A program made the translations under genes and the position numbers. A DNA stretch of 64,000 bases, taken from contig CM049322.1 in NCBI GenBank assembly GCA_026874595.1, positions 42,966,840 through 43,030,839 on the forward strand. The letters are read 5' to 3'. Below the pieces are notes generated by a model. That model was not told the origin of the DNA. It saw nothing but the letters and a program-made list of their open reading frames with translations, and made no database searches. The stretch is from Sipunculus nudus (lineage: Eukaryota; Annelida; Sipuncula; Golfingiida; Sipunculidae). Numbering within the stretch: the first letter of the stretch is position 1; the number at the start of each line of letters is the position of its first letter. This document shows, one piece after another, positions 1 through 12,844 of the stretch.

Positions 1-759
1 CTAAAATTCTAAAATTATTAAATTCAAAAATCAAAGCGTCAGATGATTTTTTAAAGTTTCATGTTTAACGACTATAAAATTAATTATCGCAAGACATACT
101 TATATCTGAAAACTAATCCAAATAATTATGTTATTAATATAATTTATATAAACATAATTATTCTTACCTCTTTGTCTCTTCCTGTAGCGGGCCGCAGCCA
201 GTGTATGTAGATAATGCGCACCTGGTCGTTTTGTTAAAATTCACACCCGGGTAAGCAGCCAATAGACTAACGTCACGTGACAAAGAGTGACCGAAAATGA
301 GGCTTGACGGTTTTCACACCGTTCTCCTGTGCACGTTCTTCTGGGAAATGACCCGCGTGGAAATTTTACACTCTCAACAGGAAATATGCCCTCGTAAAGT
401 TGAAAGGTCAGATGCCTTATAAATATATTTAATATGACACACATGATTAGGGAAGGTGCATAGGCAAAAATTATCAGACGCTTTTTGTCAATGTTTGAAA
501 TGATAAACGGGATTACAGGGCAGTCAATATATGGGGGATGGGGTATATATCCTTAACCCCACATTTTTTTAGCAATTGAGTGTGTGTCTTAGGGTGTGTG
601 TGTTTATGTATATATATATATATATTTAGGGAGAGAGATAGTACATTTTTTCTTATATTTTTGATTGGATAACCGCGCCCCCTTTTAAGGCTAGCTTGAC
701 TCTGAATATTCATATCTGCATTTTTTTTATTTCGGTTTCGGACTACCTGACAGGTCAGT

Positions 760-762
<3 letters not shown>
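1..762. other. No gene recognised
   Basis: AT-rich single-copy-looking DNA with a short TG/TA tract near 585-625. Short frames have no protein features. Confidence 0.5.

Positions 763-841
<79 letters not shown>
763..841. repeat. (TA)n microsatellite
   Basis: About 79 bases of pure TA. Confidence 0.95.
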
Positions 842-845
<4 letters not shown>

Positions 846-879
846 GTATCATATGAAGCATTGTATATCCTGGTGGTAA

Positions 880-985
880 CAGGCAGGGTGCTCACACTGG
901 GAAGGGCGTCCGTGAAAAAATTAGCCTCGGCTAAGAATCGAACCCACGATCTGCTTCGAGTCCTGTGCCCTCACCCTGAGTCACA
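880..985 (-). repeat. tRNA-derived SINE head
   Basis: On the minus strand GTGACTCAGGGTGAGGGCAC is A-box-like and CGTGGGTTCGATTCTTAGCC B-box-like, with normal tRNA spacing. The same head recurs near 43320-43375. Confidence 0.6.
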
Positions 986-1144
986 GAAACGGGGGAAGTC
1001 ATACATGAATACAAAGGAAAGTCGGTTCACTGCCAAAGGGTATAGCTTACATATTTCTATCTCTCTATCTCTCTCTATATATATCACTCTCTCTGTATCA
1101 GATGAATATACACAACGAAATGTATTTAAAATATAATTATATAA

Positions 1145-1197
<53 letters not shown>

Positions 1198-1225
1198 GAC
1201 ACACACAAGTATATATTCTATATAA

Positions 1226-1294
<69 letters not shown>
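1145..1294. repeat. Compound (TA)n-(CA)n-(TA)n microsatellite
   Basis: TA to 1194, a CA run at 1226-1248, then TA again. Long frames of tyrosine/isoleucine or histidine/threonine here are artefacts. Confidence 0.95.
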
Positions 1295-1296
<2 letters not shown>

Positions 1297-1943
1297 TATA
1301 TACATGTGTGTGTGCAGGCGTGTATCTCGAAGAGGTTAAATGAAATGCAGTCGAAGGAAGAACACTGAATGTACATACAATGTACAAGATATATGTACAA
1401 ACAACTATCATATTTAAGGTAAAAATATTCTAAGATTCAGTTCTACATAGGGAGTCAAGTTCAATTGAATGTCTAGGTAAAACGAACGTAAAATATTGAT
1501 GGTAATTTTGTATTTGTCTTTAATAATGAGATTTTGATTACACCCTGCATTGGACTCTGATTCAATATATGTGTGTGTGTGTGATGTATTGACGAAAAGT
1601 GATGATATCAGAGTTTAAAAGATATTATCTGACATATTTTTGTAATTTATATTGATGTGACCTTGCAAGGACATAACCATAAGAAGCTGAAGTGTTTATA
1701 TTAGATCGGATTTTCTGTCAGGTCATACAGAGCGACGTAATCAAAGGTTAGCATGCTATACGACTCGGAACGTGCAGTGGAGTTGATTAATGGAAATATT
1801 GTAGCGTATCATGTTTTATTGTCACATATACATTTGAATATCCCGAATAGGCAAATCGAATGTTTTGCCGAATAAAGTGCACAAACCGTGTATAAGTCAT
1901 AAGTAGGAAATTTTAGGAAGTTATATACAAACAAAGACACACA

Positions 1944-1946
1944 CAT

Positions 1947-1996
<50 letters not shown>

Positions 1997-1997
1997 A

Positions 1998-2061
<64 letters not shown>

Positions 2062-2073
2062 ATATATGTATAT
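1944..2073. repeat. Interrupted (TA)n microsatellite
   Basis: About 130 bases of TA with a few TG and AA interruptions. Confidence 0.95.
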
Positions 2074-2744
2074 GGTTGTAGTAACAGTGATCACCGTTAC
2101 CAGAATATATTATCCTGTCTGTTCATGTACCTTTGATTATTCATTTTGTTTGAGAGGGTTTACTGTATCTAAAAGTTTTCAGCTGGTAAAATCGGAATTC
2201 TCTAAATTTTTAGACAGATTCGTGTTTGCAGGTCACACTGGACATGATTTAAAAATTGCCTTTCCATGATGTTGCATGTTTAGACTGTTCAGTACTGTAG
2301 GCTCATACTCGTGGCAAGTCTCACATATTGAATAGCATGGCCCAGAGTATAGAGCACCAGAATGATATTACTTAAGGCCTAATATAAGCTACCACAGGGG
2401 CTGCATCTAGCTTCGTCACCGGCTGGATATAGCTTTCAACGAATTTGTACTTTTCCGGACTGTACGTATCCCTTCAGCAAGCATGTGAGTGTGTGATAAT
2501 TGTGAGTATAATGAAATTCGAAGCGGTGATTATGAGAATTTTGCTTGCAGACGAAAACTAACTGAAGATGAAACTGGCAGCAGGCAAACAAGAACGATGT
2601 AATGTTGCGAAATTGAGTTTTATCTGCAACTGTCCCCCTTTCATGATGTTTCGGTCTTTACTTGTGGGTTCTGCTTGAATATGATTGTAACTTAAAAGGA
2701 CAGTTTTATCATATGGGACCCATGAAACAATTTCACACACATTA

Positions 2745-2781
2745 AATCAAGGGGAGAGAGAGAGAGCTAGAGGCTCAAAAC

Positions 2782-2817
<36 letters not shown>

Positions 2818-2850
2818 TGAGAGAGAGAGAGAGAAAGAGAGAGAGAGAAA
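2745..2850. repeat. (GA)n-rich tract
   Basis: GAGAGA with occasional AAAG. The following ~90 bases resemble 14830-14900, which also follows a GA tract. Confidence 0.9.
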
Positions 2851-4266
2851 GCGTAGGAAATAACACTCGAGCCTGTCATACCAAATATGTTATCATGTCG
2901 AGATCAAACAAATCTTTGATATGCCAAGATCTAATTACCAGGACTTGCCCTCCGTGCCCTTCACATGCATGCCGTCTAGGGCAGACACTGACATCCGGTG
3001 TGGCTGCGACGTGTATCGGGAGTGTAGCATTCTTTTGCAACGTTCATGTCAAGACTTTTGTTCAGTTTTTTCCAAGAACACTGTAACAGTTAATTATAAC
3101 CTCTGTAGTATCTCCCCGGTATCTGTGGTTCAGGGATGGAGCATATTAATTCTAATCTCAGCCGAGGAGATTTTTCCTGATCGGCCTTCACCCAGGATGA
3201 GCGCTCTGCAGGATTGATGGGAATGTCGTGTTGCAATCAAACACGAGTGCGCCTTTCGGGGGATTCTTTAGTGGTAATACCCAGCACTGCGGACGATTAC
3301 TCAGCTAGGGCCCGCAGATACAATAGTCATCGGGCCTGATTAAAACCAGGATATAACATGAGATGAAGCGAGTTATACTGCGTTGTCATAAAACCGGACG
3401 GAAATGTGCAGTTGTATATACATAAACCTAGTTAAGCAACCTTTAACAAAAAAAAAAATATAAAAGAACTCTTCATTAACTCTGCTACCATTTATATTTA
3501 ATATCGTTGTATGATATAATAATAATACTAAAAATTGCATTTATTATAGGTTTGTTTACAAATATGTACTTTTATATAAAAGCGTTCGAAGCAAACGGAT
3601 TTAACGCCACTGATAGTTATAAAAATAACTATTATTATGATTTTTCTATTTCTATTGAAGTTTATTTCAGGAATCCCAAACACACCATTTTCTTTATGTG
3701 TATAACACATCAATTACTCTGCACAGCGGTATAAATATATTTTAGATTTTATTTGTTTTTTTTTTCAAATAACTGTTATCAACTAAAAAAAAGCTAGAGA
3801 TAAAAAAAGCTCAACCGAACTTATTAATTAAAATCAATCATTAACTTTAATTGCAACACCTCGGATTTCCCCTTGCCAAAACTAGTTTTTTTATTCGTTC
3901 CAATACTTCCTTGGTACACACTGCCTCATAGGGCCGACTTAGGGCAGACAGGAATACGAATATTATGAAAAATAGACAGCGGTATAATTTCGTTTGTCGA
4001 AATCGTTTCCTATATATTCTTATTTGAAGTACAAGATACCAGTTACAGGAGCAATACTTCGACCATATTGGGTCCCTCGTAACATTTTTTTTCTTTTAAG
4101 AGGCAAATTCAGATCTTTATGGAAGACGCATGGATCCGGTAAGCACAACTGACGGCTGTTAACTTCTGTGTTGTGTCTAGAAAAGATTATGTTACTTAGA
4201 AAACATGATGTTATAGTGATATGTTTTCGGGTCTGTAACTGAAAATATCTTTTCAACGAAGCGCTG
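2851..4266. other. No gene recognised
   Basis: A cysteine-bearing frame at 2921-3217 has no recognisable domain. The rest is AT-rich. Confidence 0.45.
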
Positions 4267-6054
4267 ACGACACATGTGGCCTACAGCTCACCTACCAACA
4301 GGGGAAGAACCGTAATTATTTCGAGGTCACAAGGTCAAAGGTCAAGGTCACAGAACCAACTTCTTAGAAAAGCCTGTGGATGCATTTTAAGCCAAATCTT
4401 TCATCCCAATTCTTTGATATTTCACATATAGCTCACCTTCTAAGTGGAAGAAGAATCCTATAGATGTTTAGGTCACAAGGTCAAAGGTCAGGGTCACAGG
4501 ATACATTGAACCCTATGCAGTCTTAGAGGTTCTAAAAAAGATCTCCTTGCAAACCTGAAATTAGGTCACTGCGACCTATATTCTCGAAGTTATGGGGTGT
4601 GTTTGCACCCCCAAGAAATAATTCTTTTAGCCAAAATTTTCATCCCAAACCTTCCATCCTTTACATACTGCTCCCCTACCAACAGGGGAAGAACCGTAAT
4701 TATTTCGAGGTCACAAGGTCAAAGGTCAAGGTCACAGAACCAACTTCTTAGAAAAGCCTGTGGATGCATTTTAAGCCAAATCTTTCATCCCAATTCTTTG
4801 ATATTTCACATATAGCTCACCTTCTAAGTGGAAGAAGAATCCTATAGATGTTTAGGTCACAAGGTCAAAGGTCAGGGTCACAGGATACATTGAACCCTAT
4901 GCAGTCTTAGAGGTTCTAAAAAAGATCTCCTTGCAAACCTGAAATTAGGTCACTGCGACCTATATTCTCGAAGTTATGGGGTGTGTTTGCACCCCCAAGA
5001 AATAATTCTTTTAGCCAAAATTTTCATCCCAAACCTTCCATCCTTTACATACTGCTCCCCTACCAACAGGGGAAGAACCGTAATTATTTCGAGGTCACAA
5101 GTTCAAAGGTCAAGGTCACAGAACCAACTTCTTTGGAAAGCCTGTGGATGCATTTTAAGCCAAATCTTTCATCCCAATTCTTTGATATTTCACATATAGC
5201 TCACCTACTAAGTGGGAGAAGAATCCTATATATGTTTAGGTCACAAGGTCAAAGGTCAGGGTCACAGGATCCACTTCTTTGAAAAGGTTGTGGACACATT
5301 TCAAGCTAGACCTTTCATTCCAAACCTTTCAGCACTGATATCCCTTCTCTGCCAACAGGGGAAAATACCTAGTGATTTTGAGGTCAAAGGTCAAGTTCAC
5401 AGCACCCTCATCTTGCGTGGAGTCATTTTCAGGCAAACTTTTCAATCTATGCTTTCCATCTGTCATATATGGCTTACCTACCAATAGGGGAAGAAGCCTA
5501 TTGATATTGAGTTCAAAAGGTCAAAGGTCAAGGTCACATTATTTTTCTAAATGCTTGTGAACATATTTCAAGTGAAACTGTTCAACCCAAACCTTCAGTC
5601 TTTCACATATGCCACATCAATGCATCACTCAATAGTCAAATATTTCTTAATAAATATTATCATCATATATGAAAGTGCAGTACAGTTGCCTTGTATTGAA
5701 TAAAAATTCATACAGAAGCACCCGTTTCTGAATAATTCTTGCATGGATTTCCTTAATTTTTTGCTATATATTTTGATCTTATATTTGCCCTTTGTGGTGT
5801 CCCTTTTGAGACTGACAGGTTTCAAGTAAGCCATGGGAATAGTTCTGGATACCTTAACAACCATACATTTTCCTCAGACCATCAATTCACTGTGTTTTAA
5901 ACAGACATAGGTGTTATATATTTCTGTTGTCGTAGAAAATTTCAACAAATTGGCAAATGGGTTTTTCAAAATTTGACTGGAAGTTGTTAATCTCAACCCA
6001 TGATGTCGCAGGGCATGTTTGGCAGCTGAGCGTCATGACCCATGGGACACTTGT
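4267..6054 (+). repeat. Tandem-repeat element, 384-bp period, ending CCCATGGGACACTTGTTT
   Basis: Units starting at the CCTACCAACAGGGG word recur at 4291, 4675 and 5059, a period of 384 bases, with near identity in the first two units. The array decays until about 5620. Each unit carries two AGGTCA clusters. The right end at 6001-6054 resembles that of the 9.26-10.8 kb element. Confidence 0.85.
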
Positions 6055-7399
6055 TTAATTCCCAGTAACCATTAAAACCGACTTCTTGCCATATGGAAGA
6101 AAAACTGCAAAGAATATGGTTCAGCTGTACACTAGGCCTTCGCGCTTGAGAAACTTTATAAGTTAGTCTTGTAATTTTTTTTTTTTTTTTCGGAATGGAG
6201 AGAACATTGATAATTCGGATAATTTTGAAAAAAAGAAAGTTAATACTGATTTATTTTTCAACTGAAAGAAACAGGGAGTTATTACCATAAAATAATAAAT
6301 ATTTACTAACGTATGAGAAAACAACTTATTTTGCCAAAATCAATGACATAGACCAGACCTATCGTTAGCTCGTTGGTATAATTTATAATGACACCTACCA
6401 TGTGCTACAAATATCCGTTTTGCATCAACATATGTGTAACTGCCTATGCATTTTTGTTGATTTGCTGACCGCTTGAATACAAGCATGGCTCGCATGGGTT
6501 ACTGGACGACAGCTAACATGCTAGTCTATGTAGTAAGCCACTCAGTGAGTATAGAGACGGATACTGTATCTACTAACTTGCAGGCGGTACAGCAAATTCT
6601 AGTTACCATAGAGACAATTTTCAAATTTTGTTGAGTCCACGTGTATTCCGTTACGTCAAATGATAACTTTCAGCCTAATATTAAAAAAATAAGGGATGTT
6701 TATAACGACATCAACATGATTGCTGGCCGTTGCAGTACATTCCCTGAATGGGGTGGATCACGCCTGACGTAATGATTGCCGACATAACACAATTCACAAC
6801 TAATTCGTTTATTCACGGCGACATGGGAGCTTAATTTAATACGTCATTTTTTTTGCACGACGAGGCAAATGTATCACTGAGCAATATTATCTTTGTATTA
6901 GAATATAAGTACTCTTAAAATTCAGAGTAAAGTATTGCGCACTTGATAAGATTTTTGAGAGATGTGTCAGTAATGGAATTCGATTGTGCCCGAACGATAG
7001 TGTTTGCTAGAGCAACCAGGAGAGTTACAGTGCAAATAAAATCAGCCCGTTGATTAATTATTTGGCAGCTTGCATTTTGCGTAAATGTCAGACAAATTAT
7101 TTTCATTGTACAGGCAGATCAAAGACAAGATATAGCTGCAAGAAAGACAGAAAAAAAGAAAATCCATACTTTCGAAATGCATTTTAGTTGAATGGACACT
7201 GTTCTATTTTTCCTTACATTAGTTTCTTTTTGTATTGTTAACAGTATATAGTTCTAGTTGTGACAATCTGTTGACAATTTCTACATTTTGCTTTAAATCA
7301 TTGCCCCTGTCAGCAGGTTTTGCGCTCATTCAAGAAAAATATCAAAAGTATAATGTAAATGATGAACAAATAATTATAATCATCGCAATCTTATTTCAG
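6055..7399. other. Upstream of the Ly6 exon; no gene part identified
   Basis: This interval should be intron of the Ly6-type gene. A word CATGGGTTACTGGACGA near 6496 recurs near 19896, suggesting repeat content. Confidence 0.4.
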
Positions 7400-7615
7400 A
7401 AAGCCACAGGAGAAGCAAATGGCGTGAAGGCAACAGTGAGAGGGTGTGGGAATCTAGCAGGTGAGGAGTGCATCAGTGGGGAATTTGAATACCAAGGCGT
7501 CAAAATGCAGTACTCATGTTGCGATGGGAACAACTGCAACGGCGCCGGCCTGGCCTCTGTCCAGCCTAAGCTGATCCTTGCCCTTCTGGCAATGTTCTAC
7601 ACGTTCTTAATGTAA
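7400..7615 (+). CDS. Ly6/uPAR three-finger domain protein, last coding exon with GPI tail
   Basis: After a TTATTTCAG acceptor the exon reads KATGEANGVK, then GCGNLAGEEC, MQYSCCDGNNCNGAG, then a hydrophobic run (LILALLAMFYTFLM) and stop. The CC-x-x-x-x-CN ending followed by a GPI-type tail is the hallmark of Ly6/uPAR proteins, which are small extracellular disulphide-rich proteins held on the membrane. Only the second half of the domain is here. The signal-peptide exon and first-finger exon should lie upstream, but I found no convincing candidate in 1-7399. The open frame continues upstream of the acceptor but is AT-rich and lacks Ly6 features, so I read it as intron. Confidence 0.8.
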   Translation, partial: KATGEANGVKATVRGCGNLAGEECISGEFEYQGVKMQYSCCDGNNCNGAGLASVQPKLILALLAMFYTFLM

Positions 7616-7761
7616 CAGCTGAGTTTATCTCCATCTGTAATGAGTCTCTTCTGAGCACACTTGAATCAACTTTCTAAACTGATAAGATCATTTAACAGGT
7701 CTCTCAAGGGATCATATAAACGATACACATTATATATGAAATTGAGTGTTCGGTGATCTAG

Positions 7762-7767
7762 AATAAA
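7762..7767 (+). terminator. Likely polyadenylation signal of the Ly6-type gene
   Basis: AATAAA lies about 150 bases past the stop codon, a normal distance for a short 3' UTR. Confidence 0.5.
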
Positions 7768-7978
7768 AAATGTTTGCTTTTTACTAACTGATTTAGATGA
7801 AAATTGCTTACATTTGAAACGTCTGTGCATAAAACAATATAATTACCTGCAAAGCCGCCTAATTATACATAATATAACCATTGAATCGTAACCTTTATTA
7901 TTTGATGATAATTAACACGTATTAAGTAATTGTAAATTGATAAACACGTATCAAGTAATCGTAAAATGTGAATACTCT

Positions 7979-7980
<2 letters not shown>

Positions 7981-8024
<44 letters not shown>

Positions 8025-8038
8025 TATATATATACATA
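7981..8038. repeat. (CA)n-(TA)n microsatellite
   Basis: A short CA run passes into TA. Confidence 0.9.
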
Positions 8039-8894
8039 TTGCTTTATATCCTGAATTTTTTGGAGAGTATCGTCTTAGCATGTTAATATTCTTGGACATG
8101 TTAAAGCCGTGCAGACCTAACAGATGCCCAGCGTATGATATGATAGTTTGGGCACAGGCAGGTACTGTTTGGTGGTCACGTGACTATATTAGCGTGTAAT
8201 TGGAAAACAAAATCGATGGACAATTGATGTATATGGTGTCTAAAATACTGAGGGTTAAGGCATCGAAGATTTTTTTTTTCTAATAAGGTTAGATATCTGA
8301 ATGAACGGCCCAGAATGTGAACTGAATGGAATATATTTCTGAAATACAAAGATGATTTGGCTGACTATACCGGACGGATGAAAGGATGGAAGGGATAAAA
8401 CAACCTGTTAATGTATGAACATACTGTAGTTGCCTATTTTTTTGTTCGCGAGTGATTCAATTTCGGGACTTATCACAAAAGGAAAACCTTCCTAAATATG
8501 AGTTCAAAATCATGGAGGGCACATTATATTGACATTTAATATAAATAATAATATGTTTAGTACGTTCAAGAATTTTTATAATAACTAACAATAGACCTTT
8601 TAAAGTATCTGCCATTAATGTCGTTCGACATTCCCGATATTAAAATGTTGGCATATTTTATAATATTGGGCATTTCATTTAATAATGGTTTTCTTTATTT
8701 AAGTTTTTAATATGGTGTGTCCTCGAAACTAAAACCCTCGGAAAACACTGGAAAAACTGGAAACCGCGAAATTTTAACACCACGAATATGAAGCCAATAA
8801 CAGTATTTTTAGCGGGCCATCTTCCACGCAATATCAACTGCTTTATAAGAGGAAGTGCACACATACAAACACATATAAGTATCAAAAATTATAT

Positions 8895-8896
<2 letters not shown>

Positions 8897-8942
<46 letters not shown>
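8897..8942. repeat. (TA)n microsatellite
   Basis: 46 bases of pure TA. Confidence 0.95.
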
Positions 8943-8947
<5 letters not shown>

Positions 8948-9261
8948 ACGTTAGAGATCAAACGACTTCTCTCCATGCAGTGCCCTTGGGACTTTCACTG
9001 CCATTCCCGAGATCACATCCTGTGACAGTATTTTTTGTTGTCCTAGTCAAATACAGTGTTTGTGCTTGTGGGGAAGGGGGTAGCAACGATGCAAGATTCA
9101 GTGTTTGCACATCAGTCAGCTATTTTGGGATGTGGATATTGTCACAGTAACAATTGGTTTAGTTTTTTTTTTTTGTCGCCAACAGCGGAAGCGAAACGCA
9201 CCGAGAGTAAAGTTGCCTTCGGAATACACGCTGAACATCCCTATAAAAGTTTTCTTTTTAG

Positions 9262-10803
9262 CTCATCTGACTGTAAGTCATCTGAGCTATAGCGATCACA
9301 CTTTGTCCGGCGTCCGTTCGGTTGTCCGGCCGTTCGGCCGTCCGTCCGTTAACGGGACACAAATCTAACTGTACATCATGGTCACGGTGACCTATATTTT
9401 GTGACCTACGGGCTGAAAACCTGATTTTGAGCACCTAGACAGTCAGTCGGGGCACAAATTGTATCCATAAGGCCTACAAACCTCTAACGTGACATTTCGG
9501 GAGGTCATGGGCAATTGTCCTTGGAAACCCGAAATTAGGTCATTGTGACCTATATTCTGCAACCTATAGGGAAAAGATGTCAAATGAGCAGCCTAATGTC
9601 AGATGGGGACAAATCATTTCTGTTAGGCCTAGATTTTCTTCCATAAAACTCAGGGAGGTCCCAGGCAAATATCCTTAGAAACCTGAAATTAGGTCATGTT
9701 GACCTATATACTGTGGCCTTTTGGTTGAAACAATGATTTCGAGCACCCAGACAGACCAGGCACGAATAATGTATCCATTAAGCCTAGAATATTCTAACAT
9801 AACATTCAGGAACGTCCCGGGCAAATGTCCTAGGAAACATGAAATTGGGTTACTCTGACCTATATTCCGCAACCTGCAGGGAAAAATGTGTCATATGAGC
9901 ACCCTGAATTTCAGGTGGCCACAAATTGTTTACATCAGGCCTACAATCTTCTAAAGCAACATCCAGGGAGTTTATAGACAAATCTTCTTGGAAAAAAGAA
10001 ATTATGTCACGTTGCAAAGTCTAATTTGTATCTGCTGTGAGCCAAAAAAAATATGAATTTAAGCGTCCAGACAGACAAGGGACAAATTATATCTATATCC
10101 CTTTGAACCTTATATTAAAAAGTATAGGGAGGTGTTTGGCAAGTGTTCTTTGAATCCTGAAATAAAGTTTCCTAATTCTTATAATACATGTCAAATACAG
10201 TCAGATAGGGCACACATTGTATTCAGGGAGACCTTGGCAAATCCCACTGGAAACCTGCATATGACAGGCCAAAGGCATGATTTGAGTACCTTTAACGTCA
10301 GATAGTTACACATTGTATGCACTAGGCCAAAGTCCTGGGAAATCTCTTTTGAAATTTAAAATTAGGTCATGGTAACCTATATTCTGCAAGCTACTGACCA
10401 GAAGCATGCTTTTGAGCAGTCAGACAGGGCATAAATTGTATCCATTAGCCCTAGACTCCTCCAACATGCCATTCAGGGAAGTCCTTGGCAATTCTCCTTG
10501 GAAACCTGAAACTGGGTCATGGTGACCTATATTCTGCGAGCTATGGACCAGAAACATGATTCTGAGCACCTAGGTAGAGAGGATACACATTGTATCCATT
10601 TTCCTTGCAACCCTCCATGGTGAAATCGGGGGGGGGGGGGGTCTGAGCAGGTCTCCTATGAATCCTAAAATTTTATTTTGTGTCCATTTTCCAACATAGT
10701 AACATTAGCCACAGGTTATGCTCATAGACAATATATAATATTAATAAAAGAAATGTGCACCCAGTCAAATTTAGCTGGGCGTCATGGCCCATGGGTCACT
10801 TGT
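9262..10803 (+). repeat. Mollusc-type dispersed element with degenerate ~155-bp tandem units
   Basis: It opens with AGCTCATCTGACTGTAAG and CCGGCGTCCGT words and closes with GTCATGGCCCATGGGTCACT. In between, TTAGGTCAT-x-GTGACCTATATTCTG recurs at about 9535, 9690, 9845, 10365 and 10520. The inverted hairpin at the left end followed by TTTT would be consistent with a Helitron 3' end read on the minus strand, but this is not proven. Confidence 0.65.
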
Positions 10804-10849
10804 TTATAACACGCGACGTTCCTGTGAGTCATAGTTATTGATGTAGCAA

Positions 10850-10893
10850 TTTCAGATTACCCCCGCTTCAGATTACCCCCGCTTCAGATTACC
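10850..10893 (+). repeat. Three copies of a 16-bp unit CAGATTACCCCCGCTT
   Basis: Two perfect units and a partial third are seen. No function is apparent. Confidence 0.7.
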
Positions 10894-11173
10894 GGCCACA
10901 GGAATTAATCGACATTCATGTTAAACCCAGGAATTCATATTACCATCCCCTCCAACAATTATTGATTTATGTTTATTTAGATACTTAATGTCTAAATTTT
11001 AATACATTGACAAAAATACAACATATTCAACCGCTACAATACTACAACTACAAATCATAAATGGTTAAGGTTTCGCCTTATTACTTTTGAAATACATTGT
11101 GGAATGTATTCACTCGTGAGCTTTGTGTGTGTGTTTTTTTTAATGTATTCACGTGTGTAGACGTATACATTTC

Positions 11174-11408
11174 CAGGGGCGGAAACAGGAATTTAGACTA
11201 GGGGGGGGGGGCTCTCATAGCAAGGTCGTTCAATTTTGGGTAGCTTAAATGCATTATAAAGCAAGACATACATTGTAACTTAATTTGTAATCTTTAATTT
11301 TCATTATTTTCTGACGGTGAACTGAGTTTTTTCTGCAGTTTTTTTTGTAAGGTTAGGAAAAAGAGGGGCGCCCCCTGCAACCCCCCCCCATCCTTAAATC
11401 CGCCCCTG
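11174..11408. mobile_element. MITE with CAGGGGCGGA ends, copy 1
   Basis: CAGGGGCGGAAACAGGAATT at the left and CAGGGGCGGATTTAAGGAT read from the right are inverted ends. G-run and C-run tracts lie just inside each end. Confidence 0.6.
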
Positions 11409-12029
11409 ATTACTGTATTCGGTATGTCATTTTGTTCCAACTGGTTAATTTTTAATGACATGCTGTTTTATTTCGTATTCTAAACATAAGGAAGATTTAG
11501 ATATGCTTGATCAGGAACCATGTTGGCCAGAGATATATGGAATCATTAAACGCCTGACCGGAAGGTACGATCTTAAAGGGCTGAGCGTGAGGTCTAATAC
11601 ACATAGTAAACATCTCATAGGTGGGCGTAGTAAAATTATGAGGCTTTAGGCCATAACTCATATTCGAGAGGAAATATGTATAGGGACTGGCACTTAAGTG
11701 GTGCTTGTAGGGCCCAACCGTTGTTTCGCTCCTCAAATAAAAAATAAACGAGGGACTGTTTTTATTCACTTAATCATAATAAATGACTCCGGTGATAAGG
11801 AATAATTTATGATCACACAAAGTATAACATATTTGATTTATGGTAACATTTGGCCATGCGATAAATGATTGTGCCTGTACTTGAGCTCGTTAGGAGGGCA
11901 AGGGTAACAAGTCACGCTACATATATCACAACAGTTACAGGGAATAACACTACAGAAGGGGACCCATATCTCTCTCCCTCTCTCTCACAAAAAATAGTAC
12001 GAGTTTATCTGTAGTCAGGAGCATATCCT

Positions 12030-12486
12030 GTATCTATCGTTTGTAACCAAACGAGAGCGAGTGTCGCATGTTTAAAATAATGGGCTGGGTGCACAATGCA
12101 ATATTACTAATCTGATTACAATCCTGTGCTCTGTGTGCACCCTGGTGTCCTGACCAGACAACCATTCCATAGAAAGCAACGGTTACAGGAAACGATGTCT
12201 GGAGCGACTGCACTGTACAACTGCAGGGTGAACTGCGTGCATCGTACGATGTGCACGTGGTGAGTTGTACGTGCTTACAACGTGCTTGTAACGTACGATC
12301 TCCGTGCGACTGCCACGTTGTCGTACGGAGGAAGTACTTACACGTGCTGCTCATGAACGGTGCCCTTACTCACTCGCGTTCGGATTCCCAAGTTTTTCCC
12401 ACGTGTTTGCAAGTAGACAGCACGCACTTGCAAGTACGGCGGGTTGGGACCACGGCTTTACTGATCACTGGGGGGGGGGGGGGGGG
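12030..12486 (+). repeat. GC-rich CGTACG-type repeat, copy 1
   Basis: This is the inverted partner of 28050-28500. Shared stretches include GACTGCCACGTTGTCGT, TACTTACACGTGCTGCTCA and GGGTTGGGACCACGGCTT. It ends at a G-run (12470-12486). Confidence 0.75.
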
Positions 12487-12844
12487 TTCTTAAATGCACT
12501 GAGCGTTCGGAGGTTCTATTGTATACACACAGTTGCCTCCAGCACATGCACACATTCCTTCGCTGCCTGGTGCACCCTGATTTTTGTCAGGTTCCATGAT
12601 TGATATTACAAGTAATTGTATTCGCAAACAAAGAGTTTTGCGGATACTAAGTTTTCAGACCGCCGCCGCCGCCGCGTAGGTGTCCGGAGAACTCCTTCGT
12701 AACCGCTAGGCGGAATTTTACGAAACCCAGGATTATGTTCGGGTCACATGTGAACCCCCTACGCCCCGATTTTGTTTTGACCTCTGACCTTTCCTCTGCG
12801 CTCTGCGTCCATCTGTGCGTCTGTTTTGACACATTAACCCACAT

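Noticed and set aside
971-1411. 146-residue minus-strand frame
   Set aside because: Made of TA/CA microsatellite translation; no conserved domain.
2921-3217. Cysteine-bearing frame considered as a missing Ly6 exon
   Set aside because: Cysteine spacing does not fit the first fingers of Ly6 and splice borders are unclear.
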